A stretch of DNA of 64,000 nucleotides, taken from NCBI GenBank assembly GCA_019456225.1, contig VRUI01000015.1, positions 1-64,000 on the forward strand, in the 5' to 3' direction. Source of the DNA: Planctomycetota bacterium. GTDB taxonomy: Bacteria; Planctomycetota; Phycisphaerae; Sedimentisphaerales; Anaerohalosphaeraceae. The position numbers were made by a program, and so were the translations under genes. Of this stretch, positions 1 to 8,720 are shown piece after piece. The notes below the pieces were generated by a model. The model was not told the origin of the DNA. It worked only from the letters and a program-made list of their open reading frames with translations, and did not search any database. How positions within the stretch are numbered: position 1 is the stretch's first letter; the number at the start of each line of letters is the position of its first letter.

Positions 1-317
1 AACTGCAATACCCCGGCATTGTCGATATAGACAAAAATATTCGCCTTATCATCGGCAAGCACGTTACCGGAAGAACCTCCGTACTCTACAAGAGTTTTAC
101 CCGCCCAGAACTTACCGGCCTTAACTCCAAACGTCAAACCGCCCTCGTCGTACAAACGAAAATCATTAGCCCGTCTCGTCGCAAGCAGCAAACGATAAAG
201 CAGTTTGCGAAACTGCAGATAATACGGAGCAGTCCCCGTAGGGATATACTCGACACCAGTTTCCGCTTCACTGAGCAGATCGAGCAGATCACTGTCAGAT
301 GGATATACTTCAGCCAT
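1..317 (-). CDS. Phage structural protein, 3' end outside window
   Basis: An open frame begins at an ATG ending at 317, behind an AAGGAG ribosome site, and runs off the left edge after about 105 codons. The visible part starts MAEVYPSDSDLLDLLSEAE and is acidic at first, then mixed. It lies directly downstream of the major capsid gene on the same strand, where tailed phages usually encode a minor head or head-tail protein. I do not recognise the family, so the structural role is inferred only from position. Confidence 0.6.
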   Translation of the reverse strand, partial: MAEVYPSDSDLLDLLSEAETGVEYIPTGTAPYYLQFRKLLYRLLLATRRANDFRLYDEGGLTFGVKAGKFWAGKTLVEYGGSSGNVLADDKANIFVYIDNAGVLQ

Positions 318-409
318 AAATAAAACTCCTTTAGGCAGCACGGACAGGAAACCCGCCCGCACTACCACAATAATCAATCATCAATAATAAATAATCAATC
401 GATTCGCCG

Positions 410-1528
410 CTAAGAATCCAGATCGACTCTAGTGTCGCAGGCTATTACCGCAAAGTCCTGAGAATTGAACTTTGCTTTCGTGAATCCGTAAATACTGGAA
501 ACTTCGACACCAAACTGGCTTTCGTACTCAAACATCTTTTCCTTCCAGCCGATCTTTCGACCGTATGCAAGGATCCCTGCCTGTGCGCCGCAGAACAAAC
601 CACGGCAGGCAGAAATGCCGGAAGCGAGTGGATCGCCAGATTCAAAGATTTCCGGAGCGGTAGAACCACCGGCACCAGTACGAAGCTGAATCTTTTCGTA
701 CTCATGGACGATAACACCATCCCACATTCCGGCTGCTCCACTGAAGAGCGGATTAGACTCACCGCGGACATTAGCGTCCTTTTGAGCATTGATCCACTTA
801 TCTTCAAAACGAAGAGCCTTGATCTGCCAGGGGCTTGCGAAGTACACATAAAACTTCTTGCCCTTGATGACTATCGGCCGGATCTTGCCATAAGAAGCGC
901 CGCCGTCAACCTGCGCCATTCGCTTAAGGTGCGAAAGAACCGAAGTGCCGAACAGATGAATACCGGCGGTATCGTCGATAAGCGCATCAGTCGCCACAGT
1001 CGCAAGACCGGTACTGTCGGTCTTTTGACCGCCGATAAACCTGCGTGCAGAAGTCGGCAAAGCAGCGGCAACAGTGCCAACCGCATTAGCCAGACCGGAA
1101 AGACCGAGAACAATATCGGTATCCCGGATTTCAGCATGCCACGCGCCCAAAGCTTCTTTTGCTTCGCCGCGAAGTTTAATCTTCGTACGTCTTTCCGTCA
1201 TCTCACCGTCGATCCGAACGGCCTGCTTGCGCTTATGGATAGTCGTATCGCAGTTGTGGAAGGTCAGAGCAACCTCGGACCCTTCAATCGCAGCATCGTT
1301 AATCTTACCATCATCAATAAGCCGTGCGCGCAAAGGCGTATGAATCTGATCACCTTTGTTTTTCGTCAGGTCAGCATTGACCTGGATGATGCTGTTGCTG
1401 TCAGAGCCAACAAAGCGACCATCATTGAAAAACGCGTCCTTTTCGGCCTGGCGATAGGTTTTCTCACCCCAGACCTCTTCGACGGACGCAGAATGTGCTC
1501 CGCCTCTAACAAAAACTGTGTTAGCCAT
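410..1528 (-). CDS. N4-gp56-type major capsid protein
   Basis: The 372-aa product is the likely shell-forming head protein. The stretch from about residue 85 to 150, with IDDGKINDAAIEGSEVALTF, then paired KRKQAVRID and RTKIKLRGEAKEALGAW segments, resembles the N4-gp56/phage-capsid-3 family, and the length fits. The ATG at 1528 follows an AGAGG site. The gene sits after terminase, portal and scaffold genes on the same strand, which is the classical head-module order. The family call is by eye; the capsid role is strongly supported by order. Confidence 0.8.
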   Translation of the reverse strand: MANTVFVRGGAHSASVEEVWGEKTYRQAEKDAFFNDGRFVGSDSNSIIQVNADLTKNKGDQIHTPLRARLIDDGKINDAAIEGSEVALTFHNCDTTIHKRKQAVRIDGEMTERRTKIKLRGEAKEALGAWHAEIRDTDIVLGLSGLANAVGTVAAALPTSARRFIGGQKTDSTGLATVATDALIDDTAGIHLFGTSVLSHLKRMAQVDGGASYGKIRPIVIKGKKFYVYFASPWQIKALRFEDKWINAQKDANVRGESNPLFSGAAGMWDGVIVHEYEKIQLRTGAGGSTAPEIFESGDPLASGISACRGLFCGAQAGILAYGRKIGWKEKMFEYESQFGVEVSSIYGFTKAKFNSQDFAVIACDTRVDLDS

Positions 1529-1552
1529 AATAATACCTCTTTAGTTGTGGCC

Positions 1553-2194
1553 CTAATCCAGAGACGCGGCAAGCTTGTCGAGCTCTTCTTCGCTCATTTC
1601 GCTTACACTGTCGGCATTTGCAGTAGTTGCAACACCTCCAGTTCCCGGAACACGGCCGTTTAATTTAATGTTTTCAAGCAGTTTTGATGTTCTCACAGCT
1701 TCGGATTTTTCAGAGAGTTCGGGCGTATTAAATATACACCGCCGATACTTCTCAGATGCAGGGTCTTTCGACTGCCGGATCGCCAGCTTATCGCCTTCAG
1801 AGAGATTGCCTCCGCCCGCTGCGATGACCGAATCAAAATCCAGCCCTTCGCCATGAGTCTCAGCTGTCATCTTCTGTTTAGCGATTGCAGAGGTTTCCGC
1901 TTCTAATGCGGCAAACACCGCATTTGCGTCAGTCTCTTTTTGCTCAGCCAGCATAGACTTAAACTGGCCAACAGTCATAGGAGCATCTTCGCCATCGATA
2001 GAGCCTTCATTTTTCCCTGAAGGAGGGTCTTGAGTTTGCTTGGCCTTTAGCTCGGCAAGCTCAGTTTCGATGGTCTGACGCTTCTTAACTTCGGCCTGCT
2101 TATCGCAAAGAAGTCCTTTAAACTGCTCTTCGCTGTACGTCTTTTCAACTGTTTTTACATCGTCACTGCTTACTTTTTCTTCTGTTTCATTCAT
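1553..2194 (-). CDS. Phage capsid scaffolding protein
   Basis: I chose the ATG at 2194 (MNETEEKV) because AAAGGTG lies 7 bases upstream; the frame is open 75 bases further but that part is unlike the rest. The 213-aa product is highly charged and coiled-coil-like. It has a Lys/Glu/Gln-rich N-terminal half (KQAEVKKRQTIETELAELKA), a central helical part, and an acidic C-terminus ending EMSEEELDKLAASLD. Such a protein between portal and major capsid is typical of a scaffold that is released or degraded during head maturation. No protease domain is visible. Confidence 0.7.
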   Translation of the reverse strand: MNETEEKVSSDDVKTVEKTYSEEQFKGLLCDKQAEVKKRQTIETELAELKAKQTQDPPSGKNEGSIDGEDAPMTVGQFKSMLAEQKETDANAVFAALEAETSAIAKQKMTAETHGEGLDFDSVIAAGGGNLSEGDKLAIRQSKDPASEKYRRCIFNTPELSEKSEAVRTSKLLENIKLNGRVPGTGGVATTANADSVSEMSEEELDKLAASLD

Positions 2195-2302
2195 GTTTTT
2201 ACACCTTTGTATAATCAGGCAAAGTACCTGGACCCGGCACTTTTCCCTGCCGGTATGGGGTTTGAGCAATCACTCAAAACGACACAATTAACCTACATAT
2301 AT

Positions 2303-2332
2303 ATTTTTTACGCCATAAAATATTTTGCAAGC
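2303..2332 (-). repeat. 30-bp element, copy A, upstream of scaffold-capsid unit
   Basis: A perfect copy of this 30-mer occurs at 6866-6895. On the minus strand it reads GCTTGCAAAATATTTTATGG and continues CGTAAAAAAT. It contains the palindrome AAAATATTTT and lies 109 bp upstream of the scaffold ATG; the other copy is 119 bp upstream of the small terminase ATG. Equal placement before two minus-strand transcription units suggests a shared late promoter or operator. Confidence 0.7.
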
Positions 2333-2394
2333 CGGTATTGAAATTATTTGAATCTAGAAGTTTCGCATGAATTTGAAAAGCTTGCAGAAAATAA

Positions 2395-2423
2395 TTGACT
2401 TTAGCTTAGACTTCTGATATTTT
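2395..2423 (+). promoter_or_regulatory. Sigma70-type promoter for the 2473 cargo gene
   Basis: TTGACT (2395-2400) is followed after exactly 17 bases by TATTTT (2418-2423). The gene start lies 50 bases downstream with a strong AAAGGAG site at 2461-2467. This gives the cargo gene its own promoter, opposite to the surrounding phage genes. Confidence 0.6.
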
Positions 2424-2472
2424 ACTATTTTGGATTTTACACATTAACATTTAGGATAATAAAGGAGATGGT

Positions 2473-3093
2473 ATGTTCTATGCTGGTTACACTGAATATG
2501 GCTTTCAAAAAACACTTGAGAATATCAGTGATTCTGGGATTGATTTGGAACGTCCGTATTTTGCCCTATTACTCTTTCGAGAAATTGATGACAATCTAAT
2601 TTCTTATTTAACTGAGAATTGGGAAAAATTGAACCACTCAACTGGTGAATGTATTCATTTACTAGGGCCTATACGACCAACTGGTGGTAAATTTTCAGCA
2701 GACTCACCGCTCTTTCCGACTGTAGAAAGGGAACCAGAAGGGAATGAATTTAAAAATAAGCTATCCAAAGCGGGTGTCGACCTTGCAACCCTCCCTATGG
2801 TTATTTTCTTCAAGATAATATCAAACGAGGAGCATGATATCAGTGTTGCAATAATTAAATCGCTTCCACTAGGTAAATATGAGTCAAATGAACAATCAAT
2901 TAAATCATACGGGGATTTATTTTCCACGATAATAAATGTTGCAAATTCTTCATTTTATACAAATGCTTCGGATATTGATTTTGTTAATGAATTGAAACGA
3001 AAAATCTTGTTTGACAGCATTAAAGACGCCTTAACTGTTGAAATTGCTATTAAGGTACTTAAGGTTCTGTATAAAATTTTCAAGCCAGGTTAA
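2473..3093 (+). CDS. Unknown prophage cargo (moron) protein
   Basis: The 206-aa product has no family I recognise. It lacks a signal peptide and membrane segments. It shows alternating strands and helices: FALLLFREIDD near residue 35, then VDLATLPMVIFFKII around residue 105. That TLP followed by a hydrophobic strand resembles the cis-proline region of thioredoxin folds, but no CxxC is present. The gene is clearly AT-rich, runs opposite to the head genes, interrupts the portal-scaffold order, and carries its own promoter and a downstream hairpin. This is the usual layout of an independently expressed lysogeny gene, for example in superinfection exclusion or defence. Function is not known. Confidence 0.8.
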   Translation: MFYAGYTEYGFQKTLENISDSGIDLERPYFALLLFREIDDNLISYLTENWEKLNHSTGECIHLLGPIRPTGGKFSADSPLFPTVEREPEGNEFKNKLSKAGVDLATLPMVIFFKIISNEEHDISVAIIKSLPLGKYESNEQSIKSYGDLFSTIINVANSSFYTNASDIDFVNELKRKILFDSIKDALTVEIAIKVLKVLYKIFKPG

Positions 3094-3094
3094 C

Positions 3095-3128
3095 TGGTTA
3101 GATGTGTTGAAGCTTCACCTTCTAACCA
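3095..3128. terminator. Inverted repeat between convergent cargo and portal genes
   Basis: GGTTAGA (3096-3102) pairs with TCTAACC (3121-3127), and the inner part contains the palindrome TGAAGCTTCA. It starts two bases after the cargo gene stop and lies 11 bases before the portal stop. There is no clear U-run, so it is only a possible bidirectional terminator. Confidence 0.45.
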
Positions 3129-3138
3129 AATATACAAT

Positions 3139-4866
3139 CTACGGTAAGCTTGACTGTATTTTTGAGTATGTAGTCTTTCCTTGAACATTACCTGTCGTTT
3201 CCACCGGCACAATCTTATCAATAATACTCTCCTTGTTCGCAATATCACTGTTTTCAATGACCGCTTCAGGCGGTATGCGATCCGGGAACAGCTTGGCAAT
3301 CTCCATAATAGACATAAAGTTTGCATACCTTGCAGTCGGCGAGCTTGAAGAAGATTCGATTTTAATACCGTATTTGCCGACCTTACGGCTTTTCAGCAAG
3401 CTAAGATCAGCATCCATATTCTTTTCAGATACGATATTGCGAATCTCTTCATCGCTGTAAACATCGGTATGCCGTACCATATCGACAAGTCCAAGCGTGA
3501 TCAGCTTTTGCGTCCTGGAGAAATTATCGAACAGCACTTCAACAACCTTCATACCCTGAGCCTGCCGAAGCTCGATAGCTTTACCGGACTCGTTTTCGTT
3601 ACGTATCACCTGCCCCAGCAGGTCAGGGTTAGCTCCAGAGATTTCCTTCATATCGTCACCGCTCATCATAGCAGCGGTAATATGCCCTTGAGACAAGGGG
3701 ACTGGCTCGATACGCTCGATCTCACCGCCCGCCTTGGATTTATCCAGCACAACTCCCGCAGCAGAACCAAACTTAGCCAGATGTATGTCATAGTTACCAA
3801 GCACCTTCTTAACTATAAATCCGCTGTTAGCCGTCTGATTAAGGTTGTGCAGTGCCTGCGACCGACGTTTATTTAGTTCCTGCTGCGGACCGATCAGATT
3901 TTGAGACACGCCCATAACATACCCATCCACCCAAAACGGGCAAAAGCGGTAATAAGGGAAATTAGTCACTCCGCTGTAAGGATCAACAATATCTTCCAGT
4001 ACAATATTGCCAGCGGTCACGGTCTTATTAAGCACAGGGACAACCCATTCCTTTAAATGCCACATACTGCTTTTTGCAGCGATAGCCGCCGCAACCTCAG
4101 CATTTTCAGGAGCAATCGTCCTTATATCCCCGGTAGCCGCATTGATAAGCACAAGCCTCTTTTCATGCTGTTTCCACCAGCACTCACGCAGACGCCATCT
4201 ATAAATACCTCTGTCAGGATCACCGACCACATCACCGGACGCAGGATCAATATCCAGTCCGCCTTTTTCAATATCGGCCTGCCTTAACGGATAATTCAAA
4301 AGAATAGATTTCTTATCCATCCAGTAATCACGAATCACAAACTTACCCGAACGGTTAAGATCGTATTCCTTAGCATCCGGGTCTTCACGCATATCAAACG
4401 GCGATACTTTGGAAACCTCAATATCTCCATATATCGGATCAGTCTCATAATTGATACCAAGCCCAAGCCAGCCTTTATTTCCAATAACACCGTCCAAAAA
4501 GCAGTCGGCAATCTCAAAATCAGCGTCTGTAACATCCAAACAATGCCGCATCGTCTCCGTAAAAACAGCAGCCAACTTCTTAAGGCCACCCTTACGCGCA
4601 ACAACAGTTATATCCTGCCTTCCCTGCCTCTGTATACCGGAAAGCAGGTTAATAATCGGCAGTATCAGGTTGATTGTCAAATGAGGACGCTTTTCAGCAT
4701 TAAGTTTAGCAATGTCAGCAGCATCCCATTGATCGCCTGTGTAAAACGCAAATCCCTTAGCCATCCGGTTCCGCTCATCGCGCAGACCCTCATCGCTATG
4801 CTTCCAGTATTCGCTAACCATATTTAATTTGATTATTTCACTCACAACTTTACTCCGTAATTTCAC
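3139..4866 (-). CDS. Phage portal protein, P22-like
   Basis: The 575-aa product would form the dodecameric portal at the capsid vertex through which DNA is packaged and ejected. The N-terminal part (FAFYTGDQWDAADIAKLNAEKRPHLTIN), the following region on a single template (ILPIINLLSGIQRQGRQDI) and the central DPYSGVTNFPYYRFCPFWVDGYVMG segment fit P22-type portals, though it is shorter than P22 portal (about 725 aa). The start is the GTG at 4866, whose first bases overlap the terminase stop; an ATG at codon 16 is an alternative. It directly follows the terminase genes. Confidence 0.85.
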   Translation of the reverse strand: MKLRSKVVSEIIKLNMVSEYWKHSDEGLRDERNRMAKGFAFYTGDQWDAADIAKLNAEKRPHLTINLILPIINLLSGIQRQGRQDITVVARKGGLKKLAAVFTETMRHCLDVTDADFEIADCFLDGVIGNKGWLGLGINYETDPIYGDIEVSKVSPFDMREDPDAKEYDLNRSGKFVIRDYWMDKKSILLNYPLRQADIEKGGLDIDPASGDVVGDPDRGIYRWRLRECWWKQHEKRLVLINAATGDIRTIAPENAEVAAAIAAKSSMWHLKEWVVPVLNKTVTAGNIVLEDIVDPYSGVTNFPYYRFCPFWVDGYVMGVSQNLIGPQQELNKRRSQALHNLNQTANSGFIVKKVLGNYDIHLAKFGSAAGVVLDKSKAGGEIERIEPVPLSQGHITAAMMSGDDMKEISGANPDLLGQVIRNENESGKAIELRQAQGMKVVEVLFDNFSRTQKLITLGLVDMVRHTDVYSDEEIRNIVSEKNMDADLSLLKSRKVGKYGIKIESSSSSPTARYANFMSIMEIAKLFPDRIPPEAVIENSDIANKESIIDKIVPVETTGNVQGKTTYSKIQSSLP

Positions 4867-6281
4867 ATAGCCATCGCCGAATAACTGCTCGAGTAAATAT
4901 CATCATCGTCATCAAATCCGTTTGAATAAGTACCACGCCCGCCAATCAATTCGCCTTCTACATACTGTAGTGCATAAAGCCCATTCACGTACGCATCACC
5001 TCTATCCGGGCTGTTGCCGAGGCGTTTTTTAATATCAGCCTTGCTTTCAATGATTATCTTACCGTTACGGAACTCATATTTAGGGCTGCAGAGCTGACCG
5101 ACAAGTCTTGGTTCTGTATTCTTAAGCTCAACATCCCCGGCAGCGATCATATCAGCGGCCTCGCACCAGACTTCGGCCCGCTTATTGTAATACTTGTGAG
5201 ATTCCTCTGCTTTGCTGGCATTGTCTATGCCAATGACGTTATCGCCCATTTCAATAAGCCGGTCGACAACACCCGCTCCAATCCCACACACATCGACAGC
5301 GATAAGGCAACCGCCGTGTTTGTGTGAAAGAGTATGTAGTATATTAGCAGTGTACATAAGGTCTTTTTGCCCATAGATTACGGCCTCCTTAATTTCAGTA
5401 TTTTCCATGTAATAGATAACCGTCTCGTCGTTACCGTACCGAGCCGGATCGCACGTTATAATTTTCTTTTTAACAGGCGGATACAGTGTAATATTAGCAG
5501 CATTGGAAACCCACGAATCCCGTATAACCTGATTAAACCCGCCAAGACAATCCCATGATCCTTCCAAATATGCCTTAAGCAGTTCAGGTCTATTCTTAAA
5601 TGAATCCCTAAGTACTTCTATGTATTCAGGTCCAAGATAATGATTATCAGTAGGTAACGCCTGAACGAACAGCCGGTTAGCAGTAGGATTAAGTATAAAC
5701 TCATCTTTCAGAAACGATGGAGCAGGGTTAGCAGTGAAAAGCCCCTTACCCGGTATCTTCGTCCCGTTGATGATCAGCCGAAAGGTTGCCCGAAGCTCGC
5801 CGATCTGTGTCGAATCCACTTCCTCTGCCTGGTCAATAAAGAAGAACGCATACTCAGCAGAGTTAAACTTGTTAATAACATCGCCGTTATCCAGCCCGCC
5901 TGTAAGTATCTTAACCCGGTTGGATATAATGATCTCAGCAGGTTTGCCTTTGATCTCATACATATCCTCAGGTATAAACCGTTTCCAAGTCTCAAGAGTC
6001 GTATTCGTAAAGTCAATACCCCGTTTCCTGCCCATGAAGCCAACAGGTATAGGGTGCTGTCTCGGTTCAATACCGCACTGCTTAATGATCGCAAGAGCCT
6101 TAGTAAAACTCCATATACACCCAAACACAGATTTACCCCCACCCTTGGCACCGCCATAGAGCACTTCTTTAATATCAGCATGCTTAAGTGCATCCCAGGC
6201 AGTAGTCTGCTTGGCAGTAAGCTTAGGTATGAACCTGCGTACTTTAGGATTATCATCCGATACTGGCAGCCTATTCACCAA
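4863..6281 (-). CDS. terL: Terminase large subunit
   Basis: The 472-aa packaging motor cuts concatemeric DNA and drives it through the portal using ATP. The ATPase domain shows Walker A GGAKGGGKS near residue 45 and a Walker B/acidic segment FFFIDQAEEVD near residue 150. The C-terminal nuclease domain has ITCDPARYGNDE, IAVDVCGIGAG and SPDRGDAYVNG, supplying the metal-binding aspartates. The start is TTG at 6281 or, better spaced to the GAGG site, GTG at 6278. It overlaps the small terminase gene by 11 bases and the portal gene by a few, so the three are co-translated. Confidence 0.92.
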   Translation of the reverse strand: MVNRLPVSDDNPKVRRFIPKLTAKQTTAWDALKHADIKEVLYGGAKGGGKSVFGCIWSFTKALAIIKQCGIEPRQHPIPVGFMGRKRGIDFTNTTLETWKRFIPEDMYEIKGKPAEIIISNRVKILTGGLDNGDVINKFNSAEYAFFFIDQAEEVDSTQIGELRATFRLIINGTKIPGKGLFTANPAPSFLKDEFILNPTANRLFVQALPTDNHYLGPEYIEVLRDSFKNRPELLKAYLEGSWDCLGGFNQVIRDSWVSNAANITLYPPVKKKIITCDPARYGNDETVIYYMENTEIKEAVIYGQKDLMYTANILHTLSHKHGGCLIAVDVCGIGAGVVDRLIEMGDNVIGIDNASKAEESHKYYNKRAEVWCEAADMIAAGDVELKNTEPRLVGQLCSPKYEFRNGKIIIESKADIKKRLGNSPDRGDAYVNGLYALQYVEGELIGGRGTYSNGFDDDDDIYSSSYSAMAM

Positions 6282-6747
6282 TCACCTCTTCAATTTCGTC
6301 CTGTTCAGGTTTGGGAGCTTCACCATCCGGAGTCTCATACGTCTTCATGATGATAACCTCAAACGGCAGTCCATCCTTGCCGTTGACGCCATAGTTCTCG
6401 GTACTCTTACCCTCAGCCAGCTGCACACGATGGGCATACTCCTTAGCGATCCGGCTAACCCTGTCAATAGCACCAGAAGCTTTTTCGCTGTCAGACCCGA
6501 TATCCTCAAGATAGTCCAGCACGATCTTATCAGCCAGTCCTCGAACCCGGCGTATACGAGTATCATGCTTTTCCTCGCGTATCTTCTTAACATCCTCATA
6601 CTTCTCAGGAAGCCGCTTCATACTGGCATAGACGTAAGACTCACTCTTTTTGAGCTGCTTGGCAATATCCGCAACATTATCCCCGTTGCCATACCGGGCG
6701 TATATCCACTCAAGCTCATAGTCCATGTCATTCTTTTCAGTACTCAT
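6271..6747 (-). CDS. terS: Terminase small subunit
   Basis: The 158-aa protein likely recognises phage DNA and loads the large subunit. Residues 8-55 form a helix-turn-helix region (ARYGNGDNVADIAKQLKKSESYVYASMKRL), as in small terminases. A basic helical stretch follows (REEKHDTRIRRVRGLADKI), then a coiled region and an acidic tail EEVIGE. The ATG at 6747 has AAGGAA upstream. It is the first gene of the terminase-portal unit, 119 bp below the 30-bp repeat copy B. Confidence 0.8.
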   Translation of the reverse strand: MSTEKNDMDYELEWIYARYGNGDNVADIAKQLKKSESYVYASMKRLPEKYEDVKKIREEKHDTRIRRVRGLADKIVLDYLEDIGSDSEKASGAIDRVSRIAKEYAHRVQLAEGKSTENYGVNGKDGLPFEVIIMKTYETPDGEAPKPEQDEIEEVIGE

Positions 6748-6865
6748 TTAATATTCCTTAACACGCAAATCTACCCTGCATCCAGTCCAGACGAAGTTTG
6801 GTCCACTCAAGCTCGTAATCCATGCCTTGCTCTGTATTGTCATTGCTATTTTTATCCATACCCCC

Positions 6866-6895
6866 ATTTTTTACGCCATAAAATATTTTGCAAGC
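6866..6895 (-). repeat. 30-bp element, copy B, upstream of terminase-portal unit
   Basis: It is identical over 30 bases to 2303-2332. Its position relative to the first minus-strand ATG (119 bp) nearly matches that of copy A (109 bp). It also lies 15 bases from the -35 of the divergent lipoprotein gene, so it could affect both directions. Confidence 0.7.
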
Positions 6896-6909
6896 GAGAT
6901 ATTAAATCT

Positions 6910-6938
6910 TTGACTGTTTGAGATAACATTGATAAGAT
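6910..6938 (+). promoter_or_regulatory. Sigma70-type promoter for the lipoprotein gene
   Basis: TTGACT (6910-6915), a 17-base spacer and TAAGAT (6933-6938) form a good housekeeping promoter. The ATG of the lipoprotein gene is 78 bases downstream. Confidence 0.6.
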
Positions 6939-7015
6939 TATTGGTGTCGTAAAGAGAGAATATGCCTTTTAGCCGTTTAAAGGGGAAATATCAGTTATTA
7001 CGAAAGGAAGAAATT

Positions 7016-7597
7016 ATGAGAAACTATCTATGCAGTACACTTGCGGGAATATTCTTTTTAACAGGATGCGCCAGCCGTCAAGCCCAGTCTCTTGCAGATT
7101 CGGCTGATGAATGGGGAGAAGGCAAGCAGCAGCAAGACGGCAGCACAGTCTACAAACGCACCTTCGAGGTTCCTGCAAGCCATTGGAAGCCGAATGATGT
7201 CACGAACTACTTCGCGGATCTCGAATATACCAAACTGCACATTGCCGAAGCCAACGGCGGCAAGTATATGCACGTGCTGCTCTCTGCTGAAGACACCTCA
7301 GAATGGGATATTAAAAACGAGGCACGAAGGGAGATGACCGTCAGGCGTGATGACAAGAAGCGAATAAGCCAAATGAGCTTGTCACTGGGCAACTTCCACT
7401 ACATCGATCTGGACGGTGATGGTAAGCTTGACCTGTTCTTTGATCACGTCAGTCACCAATCGTTCATCATGACCAAAGACAAATTGCTGCGTGTTGCCCC
7501 AAAACGGACCAAAGATCAGGATGTCCAGGTTTCTCTTGAGGGCAAAGTGGCTTTCAAGTTTCAGAATGGGGAATGGGTACAGCAAGGGACTCGCTAA
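7016..7597 (+). CDS. Prophage-encoded lipoprotein of unknown function
   Basis: I chose ATG 7016 because AAAGGAAG precedes it and because MRNYLCSTLAGIFFLTGC is a classical lipoprotein signal with lipobox LTGC; cleavage would leave Cys18 lipidated. The remaining 175 residues are hydrophilic. They include a DLDGDGKLDLFFDH segment that resembles an EF-hand-like or FG-GAP-like calcium loop. It stands opposite to the phage structural genes and has its own promoter. Lysogenic-conversion lipoproteins often block superinfection or change the host surface, but nothing in the sequence proves that role. Confidence 0.8.
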   Translation: MRNYLCSTLAGIFFLTGCASRQAQSLADSADEWGEGKQQQDGSTVYKRTFEVPASHWKPNDVTNYFADLEYTKLHIAEANGGKYMHVLLSAEDTSEWDIKNEARREMTVRRDDKKRISQMSLSLGNFHYIDLDGDGKLDLFFDHVSHQSFIMTKDKLLRVAPKRTKDQDVQVSLEGKVAFKFQNGEWVQQGTR

Positions 7598-7659
7598 CAA
7601 CACCATAGGATAACTAAAAGTTTCAGCCGCCTTTTCAATAATCAATCGTGTCACACCCC

Positions 7660-8720
7660 ACCGCTCGCCCGCCCCTGACGGGCCGACCTTCACTAGTCAT
7701 TAGCTCGTCTCCGTTCGCTCCGGCCTTGCGGCCGTTTCGCTCTCTGCGCTCGATGACGTCGTTCTTTATTCCCTCAAACGCACCGCTTGCCAGCCCGAAG
7801 GGCTACCAAGCTAGCCCATCCGAGACGCCCGGCGAACAAGCCGCCGAGCTCTCCTACCGCTCGCAGTCGCGTCCAGCCCTGAAGGGCATGGTCGCTCGTG
7901 GCTCGCTAGCCCAATCCATTCCACCGCCCGCTCGTTGGCGGGCTAGTCATCCTACGCGTGGTAGCGCGATGTAGCCTATTCGCATCGCCAGCGTTACAAC
8001 GCCACCGCCTCGGGGCCACAAGGGCCCGCTCGTCGTCGTCGCATGATCGTCGCAGTAAGTTCATTAGTACCGCCATGGTTTGCGTTCGTCCTGAAGTCGC
8101 TCATAGTCGCAGCTGTCGCTTATTCCCAAGACCCTCTTGTTCTCCAAAGTCCTCCCCCTCTAACGGTTTCTCGTAGTTGTACGTCTTAACAATTCCAGGC
8201 ATGGGGCTGCGCGCCCAAAAACCGCTCGGAAAAAGTCAAAAGAAATAAAAAGCAATTTCTTTCTCTTTTCCTCGCCGCCCGCCGCGTTTGACGACCCCCT
8301 TGTTTCGTTAGCGTTACTACGGCGGGCGAAAAACAAAAGACCTACCGCAGGAACCGCTTACGCGGCACCTGCTATTCTTCTCTGTTAGATTATGTCGCGC
8401 AAAGTCGTTAAGGTTAGGGCGTTGGCTTCTTCTCTTGTTCCAACGTACTCTTATTCTAAAGTCTGCCATGGATTCCCTTCGTCCGGGCAAGCCCGCCCGA
8501 TTGGCCTGACGCCCACCGCGGGCAAAGCCCGCGTTAGAGTTGTAGGCCGCCTGCCGGCTGAAAGTAATGGGCAGAAAGCCCCTAAGTACTGGAGGGACAA
8601 GCCCCCCAGCTTTCAAACTAAAAGGAACCTTGCTGCGCTTCGAGCTATCCTGATCTACTTCCGGCAGCAGTTGCTTAACGCAACCCTTTTACAAGCCATT
8701 TAGCACACCAAGTAAGAGAC
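7660..8720 (-). ncRNA. Candidate large structured non-coding RNA
   Basis: No credible gene is present over about 1 kb, yet the minus strand forms many compact hairpins. At 7784-7806 GCUUG/CAAGC encloses AGCCC/GGGCU with a UUCG loop. CGGCC-GCAA-GGCCG lies at 7722-7735. GCAGG...CCGC-GUAA-GCGG...CCUGC lies at 8346-8371. GGG-CUUG-CCC is near 8487, CGCGGGC/GCCCGCG near 8517-8533, GCCCGC/GCGGGC near 7927-7944, and a 9-bp CGCCCGCCG/CGGCGGGCG arm pair spans 8272-8330. UUCG, GNRA and CUUG loops appear in the correct sense only on this strand. Ends are estimated. It could also be a cluster of decayed palindromic repeats. Confidence 0.45.

Noticed and set aside
704-1663. A 319-codon plus-strand frame over the capsid gene
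   Set aside because: It is the antisense shadow of the capsid gene, and its start lies inside that gene without a ribosome site.
8317-8616. A 99-codon minus-strand frame inside the hairpin-rich region
   Set aside because: It contains several stable hairpins, has no ribosome site and no family, and is better explained as structured RNA.
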